DNA of 64,000 nucleotides from Pasteurella sp049670895 (GTDB lineage Bacteria; Pseudomonadota; Gammaproteobacteria; Enterobacterales; Pasteurellaceae), in the NCBI RefSeq assembly GCF_049670895.1, contig NZ_CP187170.1. One strand, 5' to 3'. The translations under genes were made by a program, and so were the position numbers. The notes beneath the pieces were generated by a model. It was given only the letters and a program-made list of their open reading frames with translations, did no database searches and was not told the origin of the DNA. This document shows, piece after piece, positions 27,689-39,684 of this stretch (position 1 is its first letter; each line of letters begins with the position of its first letter).

Positions 27689-28565
27689 AGAGCCAGAAGA
27701 TTTTCGAGAAAGTGAAACATTGACTCAAATTTGGCAATATTTCTATCAAGATAAAATTGCGTTATTTAGCTTTTATCTCTTTATTGCATTTATATTGACC
27801 GCACTTTTTAGCCTGTGGATAGCTCCCTATCCAAGTGATATGCAATTTGTCGGGCAGGAATTAATGCCGCCATCATGGACCAACGAAGGGCAAATTTCGT
27901 TTTTCTTTGGCACAGATGATATTGGACGAGACGTGTTTAGCCGAATCATCATTGGTTCAAGCTATACCTTAGGGGCATCGTTTATCGTTCTCTTTTTCAC
28001 CGTACTCATTGGCAGTTTATTAGGGCTTTGGGCAGGCATTTCTGGAAGTATTAAATCCAAAATCTTAAGTCATTTTTTAGATACTTTTTTATCTATTCCG
28101 AGTTTATTGATCGCCATAATCATTGCGACATTAATGGAACCGAGTCTTTTTAATGCAATTTTAGCGACCACGCTCGCCTTGCTCCCTTATTTTATTCACG
28201 AAATGTATAAAATGACCCAACAAGAGCTAAATAAAGAATATGTCTTAATGTTAAAACTGGATGGCGTGTCTAATTGGGTGTTACTCAAGGAAACCGTCTT
28301 TCCAAATATTTCAGTACGCTATATTCAAGAAATCGCCCGAGCATTTGCGATTGCCATTTTAGATATCACCTCACTGAGTTTTATCTCACTTGGTGCACAA
28401 CGCCCCACCCCAGAATGGGGAGCCATGATTAAAGATTCCCTTGAACTGATTTATCTTGCCCCTTGGGCGGTCATCTTACCTGGCATTGCGATTATCATGA
28501 CCATTTTAGTGGTGCTTGTCTTTAGTCGTGGACTGTGTAAAGCCATTGAAAAATATAATGAATAG
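27678..28565 (+). CDS. sapC: SapC, Sap ABC transporter permease
   Basis: A 295-residue second permease of the Sap system. It overlaps sapB by 11 bases. An N-terminal cytoplasmic tail and first helix (about 25-50) are followed by FFGTDDIGRDVFSRIIIGS, typical of the DppC/OppC type, a five-helix core, and an EAA-like loop (YVLMLKLDGVSNWVLLKETVF). SLSFISLGAQRPTPEWGAMI near the end is a family hallmark. Confidence 0.93.
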   Translation: MQDKEPEDFRESETLTQIWQYFYQDKIALFSFYLFIAFILTALFSLWIAPYPSDMQFVGQELMPPSWTNEGQISFFFGTDDIGRDVFSRIIIGSSYTLGASFIVLFFTVLIGSLLGLWAGISGSIKSKILSHFLDTFLSIPSLLIAIIIATLMEPSLFNAILATTLALLPYFIHEMYKMTQQELNKEYVLMLKLDGVSNWVLLKETVFPNISVRYIQEIARAFAIAILDITSLSFISLGAQRPTPEWGAMIKDSLELIYLAPWAVILPGIAIIMTILVVLVFSRGLCKAIEKYNE

Positions 28566-28573
28566 GTGAAGTC

Positions 28574-29623
28574 ATGGCATTATTAGATATTCGTAATCTT
28601 TGTATTGAAATTGATACACCAAATGGTCGTATTAAAATTATTGATAACGTCAACCTCACCTTAAATGAAGGGGAAATTTGTGGATTGGTGGGAGAATCAG
28701 GATCGGGGAAAAGCCTCATCGCCAAGGTGATTTGTAACGCATTCAAAGATTCATGGATTGTCACTGCGGACCGTTTCCGCTTTGATAATGTGGAGTTACT
28801 CAAACTGACCCCAACCCAACGCCGTAAATTATTGGGACGTGAAATTTCAATGATTTTCCAAGATGCACTGACGTGTTTCGATCCAAGCAAAAAAATTGGT
28901 AAGCAACTCATTCAAAATATTCCCTCAAGAACATTCAAAGGGCATTGGTGGCAATGGTTTGGTTGGAAAAAACGCAGAGCGATTGAATTATTACACCGTG
29001 TCGGCATTAAAGAGCATAAGGACATTATGCAAAGCTACCCTAATGAGCTGACTGAAGGGGAAGGACAAAAAGTGATGATTGCCATTGCGGTGGCAAATCA
29101 ACCTCGCTTATTGGTCGCAGATGAACCCACAAATTCCGTAGAGTCGATCACCAAAGTACAAATTTTTCGTTTACTTTCAAGCATGAATCAAAACCTCGGC
29201 ACATCCATTTTAATTACCAGTAATGATATCAATAGTATTAGTGAGTGGTGCGATACCTTCTCCGTACTTTATTGTGGACAAAATGCAGAATCAGGGCCGA
29301 AAGAAAACCTGTTAGAAACCCCACACCACCCTTATACACAAGCATTATTACATTCTATTCCTGATTTCAGCCAACCTTTGCCTTTAAAAAGTCGTCTAAA
29401 TACCTTAAAAGGCACCGTCCCTTTACTTGAACAAATGCCTATTGGCTGCCGTCTTGGTCCTCGCTGTCCTTTTGCACAAAAAAAATGTATTGTGAAACCT
29501 AGTCGATATCGAATTAAACAGCATGAATTCTCATGTCATTATCCGTTAAATCTGCGAGAAAAATATTTCAAAGAAAAAGCCGTGGTCAAACCATTAACCC
29601 TACAAACAACAAAATCAGAATAA
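28574..29623 (+). CDS. sapD: SapD, Sap ABC transporter ATPase
   Basis: A 349-residue ATP-binding subunit. Walker A is GESGSGKS and Walker B is LLVADEPTN with the catalytic Glu present. The signature loop is LTEGEGQK rather than LSGGQ, which is the SapD norm. The H-loop histidine expected after the next beta strand is an asparagine here (N217, in ITSNDINS), whereas E. coli SapD has SHDL. The C-terminal oligopeptide-transporter extension with GCRLGPRCPFAQKKC is intact. In E. coli SapD also supports Trk potassium uptake. It lies eight bases after sapC. Confidence 0.93.
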   Translation: MALLDIRNLCIEIDTPNGRIKIIDNVNLTLNEGEICGLVGESGSGKSLIAKVICNAFKDSWIVTADRFRFDNVELLKLTPTQRRKLLGREISMIFQDALTCFDPSKKIGKQLIQNIPSRTFKGHWWQWFGWKKRRAIELLHRVGIKEHKDIMQSYPNELTEGEGQKVMIAIAVANQPRLLVADEPTNSVESITKVQIFRLLSSMNQNLGTSILITSNDINSISEWCDTFSVLYCGQNAESGPKENLLETPHHPYTQALLHSIPDFSQPLPLKSRLNTLKGTVPLLEQMPIGCRLGPRCPFAQKKCIVKPSRYRIKQHEFSCHYPLNLREKYFKEKAVVKPLTLQTTKSE

Positions 29624-29633
29624 AGGATAAGCC

Positions 29634-30440
29634 ATGCCATTATTACAAGTTGAGGAACTCTCCAAGTCCTTTACGGATAAAATCAGCTTTTTTGGTACAC
29701 AACAATTTACCGCTGTTGATAACATCAGCTTGAGCTTAGAAGCCAAAAAAACCCTCGCAATCATAGGAAAAAATGGTTCAGGGAAATCCACCCTTGCTAA
29801 AATGATTGTTGGCATCATTCCCCCAACCTCTGGAAAAATACGCTTTAAAGATCGAGATCTTCATTTTGGTGATCATCACTATCGAGCAAAACATATTCGT
29901 ATGGTGTTTCAAGATCCCAATACTGCATTTAACCCACGCTTAAATGTAGGGCAAATATTGGATGCACCTTTACGTCTTGTAACCCACTTAGACATTCAAG
30001 AACGCAATCAAATTATCTTTGAAACATTAAAATTAGTTGGTTTATATCCTGATCATGCAAACGTCAAAATCAATACCATGTCAGCTAGCCAAAAACAACG
30101 TGTTGCCCTTGCTAGAGCCTTAATTTTAAAACCAGAAATTATTATCGCCGATGATGCACTGGGTGCATTGGATGCGACAGTCAAAACACAACTGACCAAC
30201 CTGATATTAGAATTACAAGAAAAGCTCGGCATTTCTTATCTTTATATTGGACAACATTTAGGGATTATCAAACATATTGCTGATGATGTATTAGTGATGG
30301 ACGAAGGAAAAATGATTGAATATGGCCCAACAAAAAGCCTTTTTACTGCCCCACAAACGGAAGTGACTAAACGCTTAGTTGAAAGCCATTTTGGTCGCTT
30401 GCTAGAAGAAGATTCTTGGCGAATGAAACAAGCAGAGTGA
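29634..30440 (+). CDS. sapF: SapF, Sap ABC transporter ATPase
   Basis: A 268-residue second ATP-binding subunit of the Sap importer. Walker A is GKNGSGKSTLAKM. The signature loop is degenerate (MSASQKQRVALARAL). Walker B reads IIIADDALGALD: the residue after the Walker B aspartate, normally the catalytic glutamate, is aspartate (D174). The H-loop is present in YIGQHLG. So SapD and SapF each lack one different catalytic residue. It ends the operon; the next gene converges 15 bases away with no visible terminator between. Confidence 0.93.
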   Translation: MPLLQVEELSKSFTDKISFFGTQQFTAVDNISLSLEAKKTLAIIGKNGSGKSTLAKMIVGIIPPTSGKIRFKDRDLHFGDHHYRAKHIRMVFQDPNTAFNPRLNVGQILDAPLRLVTHLDIQERNQIIFETLKLVGLYPDHANVKINTMSASQKQRVALARALILKPEIIIADDALGALDATVKTQLTNLILELQEKLGISYLYIGQHLGIIKHIADDVLVMDEGKMIEYGPTKSLFTAPQTEVTKRLVESHFGRLLEEDSWRMKQAE

Positions 30441-30455
30441 AACCCTCAATGCAGG

Positions 30456-31226
30456 TTATGATTTTGCTCGCTGAATACGATCAACAAAAAATAACACCAG
30501 TGATCTCGGTAAAAAATAACCTGAATAAACCATCAGCTTATTCATTATCCCCGGTACGATCAATGGTTTACCCAAATGTTTAATGGCATATCTTGCCACG
30601 GTTTCTGGATCCTGAAATTTTAAACGAGAAAATAATGTGGAAGATGCATCCTGCATTGCCGTTTTGATAAAGTCAGTCCGAGTCGGGCCTGGTGCTAAGA
30701 CAGACACTTTAACATGAGTCTTTTTCAGCTCATAAGCTAACCCCATACTAAAAGCGGTCACGAAGGCTTTAGTTGCATAATAAACCGACATCATTGGCCC
30801 ACCAGGCATTTCTCCCGCCACAGAAGACACATTTAAAATACAACCAACATTCCTTTTGAGCATATCTTGAACATAGTATTTACTTAAAATCATCAAGGAT
30901 TGCACATTGAGGTTTACCATCGCCACCTCACTGGCGAGTGAGGTTTGATGAAAATCACCAAATACCCCCACGCCTGCATTATTAATCAATAAATCAACGA
31001 AATAACCTTTTTCTTTCGTCATTTGATACAACTTATCAGCATTCTCTAAACAAGAAAGATCAAGAGAAATCACTTCAATCTGAGGATAAATCTGCTGTAA
31101 TTCAAGCAACGTCTCAACGTTCCTTGCTACTAAAATTAATTTTCTCCCTTGTGAAGCATAAAGCTTCGCAAATTCATACCCAATACCAGAACTCGCCCCC
31201 GTGATCAAAACATATTCCTTGTTCAT
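30456..31226 (-). CDS. Short-chain dehydrogenase/reductase
   Basis: A classical SDR of 256 residues when started at the ATG at 31226 (MNKEYVLITGASSGIG...), which has AGAGGA at correct spacing; the longer open frame upstream is not family-like. Visible: TGASSGIGYEFAK (NADP-binding, residues 8-20), NNAGVG (about 84-89), the catalytic Ser in NVSSVAG (about 136), and YYATKAF (Tyr and Lys about 151-155). APGPTRTDF follows. The arginine-rich region after the first strand (VARNVETL) suggests NADP preference. Substrate unknown. It resembles the DltE/YqjQ-like group of SDRs found in Pasteurellaceae. Confidence 0.85.
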   Translation of the reverse strand: MNKEYVLITGASSGIGYEFAKLYASQGRKLILVARNVETLLELQQIYPQIEVISLDLSCLENADKLYQMTKEKGYFVDLLINNAGVGVFGDFHQTSLASEVAMVNLNVQSLMILSKYYVQDMLKRNVGCILNVSSVAGEMPGGPMMSVYYATKAFVTAFSMGLAYELKKTHVKVSVLAPGPTRTDFIKTAMQDASSTLFSRLKFQDPETVARYAIKHLGKPLIVPGIMNKLMVYSGYFLPRSLVLFFVDRIQRAKS

Positions 31227-31719
31227 AATCATTCCTCTTAAAATAGCAGCCATGATGGCTATTAGTACCAATAAAACTTTTTTAAAATTAACCGCACTTT
31301 GGGATCCCCATACAAAAGTGCCGTAATAAAAAATTGTTATGTGATTTTAACATGGGAAACCCCTTCTATCACGCAACACGATGAGCTACCACTAGACTCT
31401 CTGACGATAAATTAAACACATTATCGATATCGAAACCATACTGCATCATAACCGCATGATAAGCTAAATGTATTGACAATCCTTAAGATGAGTCAGTGAA
31501 AAACAACGGGAAAGGCATTTAGATATTGCAAAGCATCATGGTTTTTCTGATATAAAACAGAATACCGCACGTTAAATATGAAAACCGTAACAACATGAGC
31601 GTAGCTCCCGCCAAGTAGAAGAATAAATACCGTACTATGGTGTGAATGGAGGAAAAGAAATTCAAGAGGATATAAACCAATTGACCGCATAAAGTGCGGT
31701 CAATTTTTTATCATATTAG
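31227..31719. other. Gene-free stretch with possible coding remnant (31369-31479, minus)
   Basis: No intact gene is seen. On the minus strand a 36-codon frame from a TTG at 31479, preceded by AAGGA, to a TGA at 31369 reads like the C-terminus of a protein (IHLAYHAVMMQYGFDID..., ending SLVVAHRVA). A stop lies just upstream in the same frame, so it is probably a remnant. An uptake signal lies near 31290, and an inverted pair (TTGACCGCA / TGCGGTCAA, 31679-31701) is followed by a T-run on the plus strand. Confidence 0.4.
31679..31709 (+). terminator. Uptake-signal inverted pair forming a terminator-like hairpin
   Basis: TTGACCGCA and TGCGGTCAA with a five-base loop are followed by ATTTTTTA on the plus strand. 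No gene on the plus strand ends nearby, so it may be a relic. It also lies just beyond the stop of the minus-strand gene at 31720. Confidence 0.55.
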
Positions 31720-31926
31720 TCAGCTATTCCAAAAGATAAGACCTAAAATAGCCGTAAGAGGATATCGGAAAAAGAAATATAAAAATATGACAATAAGCTG
31801 TGTTACCAATCCCCAGAAGAACACTTGACCAATTGTAGCACTGCCAAAAAGAAAAAAGAGCAAGCCAATTTCATAGGGCAACATGGCAATAAACCAACTT
31901 AATTGTGTTAATCGGTCATTTTTCAT
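31720..31926 (-). CDS. Small hydrophobic membrane protein of unknown function
   Basis: A 68-residue protein started at the ATG at 31926 (MKNDRLTQLSWFIAML...), preceded by GAGGAG; an upstream in-frame start would add 13 polar residues. Apart from the first eight residues the chain is almost wholly hydrophobic, with two or three membrane helices (about 9-27, 30-50 and 52-67) and few charges. I do not recognise a family. It stands alone between decayed intergenic stretches; the good ribosome-binding site argues that it is real. Confidence 0.55.
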   Translation of the reverse strand: MKNDRLTQLSWFIAMLPYEIGLLFFLFGSATIGQVFFWGLVTQLIVIFLYFFFRYPLTAILGLIFWNS

Positions 31927-32340
31927 TACGGTCTCCTCACCTAACTGATCACTTAACACTCGCACTCAAAATTAGAGTAGATTTAAATAATATATTGCGT
32001 AATTTTAAAGCACTTGAAAAAGAATGACAACCTACGAGACATTCTACCCACAGTATGGCTTACAAAGTGATATAGACATCAACGAGTAACAATCACAAGT
32101 ATAAAAATAAGTTGATTTATAAGTATTAGAGAACAAAAACGCTTTAAACCCATTTTAAAGTTCTTTTAAATTTTTATAAATTACGTTTTTATTCAACCTT
32201 TAGGGGGTAAAAGTGCGGATGATTTTAAGAAAGTTTTGTTCAAATGGGTGTGGGGTGGTATGGGTTGGATATGAGGAAGTATCGGGATAATTGTTTGTAT
32301 TTGTATTTTTATTTCCTTTTTATTTCCTTTTTATTTCTGT
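31927..32340. other. AT-rich gene-free stretch left of the insertion sequence
   Basis: I see no gene here. There is a variant uptake signal (AAAAGTGCGGA near 32210) and, directly against the IS left end, a short tandem repeat with two full copies of TATTTCCTTTT (32310-32331) and a partial third (32332-32337). Confidence 0.5.
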
Positions 32341-32380
32341 TGTAATGGACAAAATGCTTACTAAAAAGCACGAAACGCTT

Positions 32381-32962
32381 TCAAGTGGACAACAGTGTGG
32401 GATCTCCATTATATTTTTGATCGTTAACTGCTTTTCTTATGAAAAAATTCTTAATAAACATTATGTTATGCTTTTTACTTAATCCATTGTGATTTATTAG
32501 TTTCCTTTTAAGCTCACCAAATATAGCCTTTTTCTCTCAAGCTATTCAGTGCATTTTGATAATATTCATCGCATTCTGCACTCACAATTTGATGATAAAT
32601 CACCTTCTCACTTGAGCTATCCATGATGACCAAAACACCAAACTCTCGCCCAAAGAAAGTGGTATCCATAATAATATTTAAATGGGTAGAAATAGGTGGT
32701 TTTAAGGCTGTTTTTGGTGCTTTATCAATATGTCTTTGAATAGTTTTAACAGAGGCATTTATATTTTAAATGCGAGTTCTTTATAGGTTTGTTTACCTTG
32801 AGAATAATCAAGCCAAATGTTGATAGGATTTAATTTCTTTTGAAGTGTAAATGTTTATTACAAGAGGAGCATTTATAGTGTTGAATATTATTTCTAACAC
32901 TATTTTTCTTTATATTCTGTTTAGAGCAGAAAGGACAGTTTTTTGCTCATATTTCAAAAAAG
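32381..32962 (-). pseudogene. Transposase remnant, IS256-like variant zinc-binding type
   Basis: The minus strand encodes pieces of one transposase in different frames: an N-terminal zinc ribbon (NCPFCSKQNIKKNS ... YKCSSCNKH), then SQGKQTYKELAFK, then NASVKTIQRHIDKAPKTALK and MDTTFFGREFGVLVIMDSSS (DDE-type first Asp region) up to EKGYIW and a stop near 32513. After a large internal deletion comes the C-terminus (HNGLSKKHNIMFIKNFF ... YNGDPTLLST, stop at 32381). At least two further frameshifts and one stop interrupt it. The probable ATG at 32951-32953 is out of frame with the zinc ribbon by one A in a run of six. No active transposase can be made. Confidence 0.8.
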
Positions 32963-33003
32963 TGGCTTAAAGCCTTGTACTATAAGGCTCCAAGCCACTT
33001 TTT
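32956..33003 (-). terminator. Terminator-like hairpin at the IS right end
   Basis: AAAAAGTGGCTT and AAGCCACTTTTT form a 12-base stem extended by AAGCCTT/AAGGCT. It lies between the right inverted repeat and the transposase start, with a T-run on the minus strand. This placement would shield the transposase gene from transcription entering from the neighbouring rRNA operon. Confidence 0.6.
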
Positions 33004-33040
33004 AGCAACCATTTTGTCCATTACACTGTTTATTTTCCCC

Positions 33041-33077
33041 CAAAACAAAAAACCCCAAGTATCGCTACTTGAGGTTT
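33041..33077 (-). terminator. Rho-independent terminator of the rRNA operon
   Basis: On the minus strand AAACCTCAAGTA, a four-base loop and TACTTGGGGTTT are followed by a T-run, 14 bases after the 5S gene. Confidence 0.9.
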
Positions 33078-33089
33078 CTCTTTATTCAG

Positions 33090-33205
33090 ACCTGGCGGTG
33101 ACCTACTCTCACATGGGGAAACCCCACACTACCATCGGCGTAACAGCGTTTCACTTCTAAGTTCGGCATGGATTTAGGTGGGTCCACTGCACTATCGCCG
33201 CCAAG
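33090..33205 (-). rRNA. rrf: 5S ribosomal RNA
   Basis: The complement reads TTGGCGGCGATAGTGCAGTG at the 5' side and GAGAGTAGGTCACCGCCAGG at the 3' side, with the conserved CCGAACTTAGAAGTGAAACG segment between them. Ends are approximate to a few bases. Confidence 0.93.
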
Positions 33206-33405
33206 ATATTCCTTTGATGTTCTCTCTTGTCTTTTCTGTTCTTTATTCTCTGCTTTGGTGATTTTGTACCTTCTTCACTCTCGCACTTTAATCAGAAACA
33301 AGCTGTCTATCAGAGCTCTTCTACTCGATTTCCTTTCCGCGTCTCCGCTTCTCGTCTTCATATCACTTCATTTAGCATCAACACCCAAAAATACTTGAGC
33401 GTTGT

Positions 33406-36300
<2,895 letters not shown>

Positions 36301-36448
36301 ATACAACCTCAAGTATTCTTATACAAACGTATACTTACCTGATGTTGCTGTTTAGACACTAAACACTTGCATGCCTTTTTTCATGCAAGATTTTTCCTAC
36401 TCAGACTTTCTTTCGAAAATCTCTTCAGTTTTTCAGCTTGTTTCCAAT

Positions 36449-36460
36449 TTTTTAAAGAAC
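36449..36460 (-). promoter_or_regulatory. boxA antitermination element before 23S
   Basis: The complement reads GTTCTTTAAAAA, matching the rRNA boxA that lies between the spacer tRNA and 23S in enteric bacteria and their relatives. Confidence 0.6.
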
Positions 36461-36488
36461 AATAAAGACAACAAAAGTCATCTTTAAA

Positions 36489-36564
36489 TGGCGTCCCCAC
36501 GGGGATTCGAACCCCGGTTACCGCCGTGAAAGGGCGATGTCCTAGGCCTCTAGACGATGGGGAC
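36489..36564 (-). tRNA. tRNA-Glu (TTC) in the 16S-23S spacer
   Basis: A 76-base cloverleaf on the minus strand: acceptor GTCCCCA/TGGGGAC, anticodon TTC in CTTTCAC, T-loop TTCGAAT, CCA encoded. A single tRNA-Glu marks this as the Glu type of rRNA operon. Confidence 0.97.
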
Positions 36565-36621
36565 AACATGTAAAGATGCTCTCCACTTTGCCATGTGCTT
36601 CATTCATACAATCTAACTAAA

Positions 36622-38346
<1,725 letters not shown>

Positions 38347-38356
38347 TCTGTTAGAT

Positions 38357-38367
38357 TGTTAAAGAAC
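38357..38367 (-). promoter_or_regulatory. boxA of the rRNA leader
   Basis: The complement GTTCTTTAACA is the leader boxA, placed directly after tRNA-Pro with no terminator in between. It shows that antitermination starts downstream of the tRNA genes. Confidence 0.75.
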
Positions 38368-38377
38368 AAAAATAAAA

Positions 38378-38454
38378 TGGTCGGCGAGATAGGATTTGAA
38401 CCTACGACCCACTGGTCCCAAACCAGTTGCGCTACCAAGCTGCGCTACTCGCCG
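38378..38454 (-). tRNA. tRNA-Pro (TGG)
   Basis: A 77-base cloverleaf on the minus strand, acceptor CGGCGAG/CTCGCCG, anticodon TGG in TTTGGGA, encoded CCA. It resembles E. coli proM. Confidence 0.97.
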
Positions 38455-38466
38455 ACTGAAAAAATT

Positions 38467-38543
38467 TGGGGTGGCTAATGGGACTTGAACCCACGACAAC
38501 CGGAATCACAATCCGGGGCTCTACCAACTGAGCTATAGCCACC
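38467..38543 (-). tRNA. tRNA-His (GTG)
   Basis: A cloverleaf on the minus strand with anticodon GTG in TTGTGAT, acceptor GTGGCTA/TAGCCAC, the extra 5' G(-1) typical of tRNA-His (at 38543) and an encoded CCA. It resembles E. coli hisR. Confidence 0.97.
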
Positions 38544-38576
38544 ATTGATTATTCAGCTTTTATCACATTGACTCTC

Positions 38577-38653
<77 letters not shown>

Positions 38654-38675
38654 TCATCGCGTCGTTGCGGGGCGT

Positions 38676-38704
38676 ATATTAAAAGTTTCCAGAATACTTG
38701 TCTA
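38676..38704 (-). promoter_or_regulatory. Stable-RNA promoter of the tRNA-rRNA unit
   Basis: On the minus strand TAGACA (38704-38699) and TAATAT (38681-38676) are 17 bases apart, followed by a GC-rich discriminator (ACGCCCC), a mark of stringently controlled promoters. The next comparable promoter is not visible before 16S. Confidence 0.75.
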
Positions 38705-38801
38705 GCACTTTTTTTTATTTTTTTTTCGTTAGATAGTTTTTTGCTCAATTTGAGCATGAAATATTAAATATACGCCCATTTTTTACTATTTAAAAGGGGT
38801 T

Positions 38802-39650
38802 TTAGGCATTTTTACGCAATCTGCTGAATACTGAAATAATCAATAAGCTCATGAGTAATCCGATTCCAGCCCCAATGACAGCCCACAAAATACGATTTGG
38901 TGAGGTGTAATTAACAGAAGTAGTTGGCTTTTTGAAATAACGATAAGCCACAAATTGATCATCCAATGGATTAACAGACTGCATTAACTTCAATTTACCT
39001 TGCCAATCTTCCGCAGAGACAATGCCATTATTCTTTTGAAGATTCCCTAAATTAAATTCTCCAGCTTTTTTCACTTCATCAAATAACACTTTCCAACGGT
39101 AAATAAGCTCGTTATAAACGACATTTCGAGTTTGTAAATTAACATAATCTACAAAATCCCCTAATAATTCGGTGGCTTGTTTCGGGCTTCCTAATGTTAA
39201 GGAAATACGATCCCCCATGCTTCCATTAACAGAATTCAACACTTGTTCCGTGCTAAATCCAAAACTTTTTGATAGGCGTTCAAGCTCTTGCTGATCAAAC
39301 ACACTTTCGCCTGTTTGTTTTTGTCGATAAAAATCAGTGTTTTTCCAAAATTGCGTGATGACATCGTGAGACATCGCTTGTTTTTTAAATTCACGGTAGG
39401 CTAACTCTGTTGGAGAAAGCTCATTTTTCTTGCCACTAACTAATTCATACATAGAAGAAAGAGAATAATAGTTGCCTAATACGTTAATTGTAGGGGCACC
39501 TACATAGGCTTCGGCACGCCATTCTTTTTTCACCAGAAAACTCGCTGCATAAGCAACAAGTGCACTTAATCCAGTTAAAATGAAAAAGAGAAAAACATAG
39601 CGAGTAAAAGTGCGGTGTTTTCTTTGTTGATTTTCCATCTGATTTGTCAT
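38802..39650 (-). CDS. wzzE: Wzz-type polysaccharide chain-length determinant protein
   Basis: A 282-residue inner-membrane protein with the Wzz layout: a short cytoplasmic tail, a first membrane helix (about 17-37), a large periplasmic coiled domain, and a second helix near the C-terminus (about 252-272) preceded by a proline-rich stretch (FKKPTTSVNYTSPNRILWA). Such proteins set the number of repeat units added by the Wzy polymerase. The place next to wecA points to enterobacterial-common-antigen-like or related polysaccharide, but no other wec gene is present. It is shorter than E. coli WzzE. It lies 34 bases after wecA. Confidence 0.8.
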   Translation of the reverse strand: MTNQMENQQRKHRTFTRYVFLFFILTGLSALVAYAASFLVKKEWRAEAYVGAPTINVLGNYYSLSSMYELVSGKKNELSPTELAYREFKKQAMSHDVITQFWKNTDFYRQKQTGESVFDQQELERLSKSFGFSTEQVLNSVNGSMGDRISLTLGSPKQATELLGDFVDYVNLQTRNVVYNELIYRWKVLFDEVKKAGEFNLGNLQKNNGIVSAEDWQGKLKLMQSVNPLDDQFVAYRYFKKPTTSVNYTSPNRILWAVIGAGIGLLMSLLIISVFSRLRKNA

Positions 39651-39684
39651 TTTCTTTCCTTTTTGATTGTTGTTCCTAAAAAAA

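Larger units (their letters stand above)
32341..33025 (-). mobile_element. Internally deleted insertion sequence (IS256-like, zinc-ribbon variant)
   Basis: The element is bounded by imperfect terminal inverted repeats of about 27 bases: both ends read TGTAATGGACAAAATG inward, then continue with CTTACTAAAAAG (left) and GTTGCTAAAAAG (right), 25 of 27 matching. The four bases CTGT flank both ends (32337-32340 and 33026-33029), a possible target duplication. Inside is a broken transposase gene on the minus strand. Total length is 685 bases, so the element is non-autonomous. It lies 16 bases from the rRNA operon terminator. Confidence 0.8.

Noticed and set aside
28574..30440. SapD and SapF as pseudogenes because of altered motifs
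   Set aside because: Frames are intact, overlaps and spacing in the operon are tight, and degenerate signature loops are normal for these proteins; the changes look functional rather than decayed.
31493..31690. 65-codon minus-strand frame
   Set aside because: It starts inside the uptake-signal hairpin without a ribosome-binding site, and I see no family resemblance.
32291..32482. 63-codon plus-strand frame
   Set aside because: It crosses the left terminal repeat of the IS and runs antisense to the transposase C-terminus.
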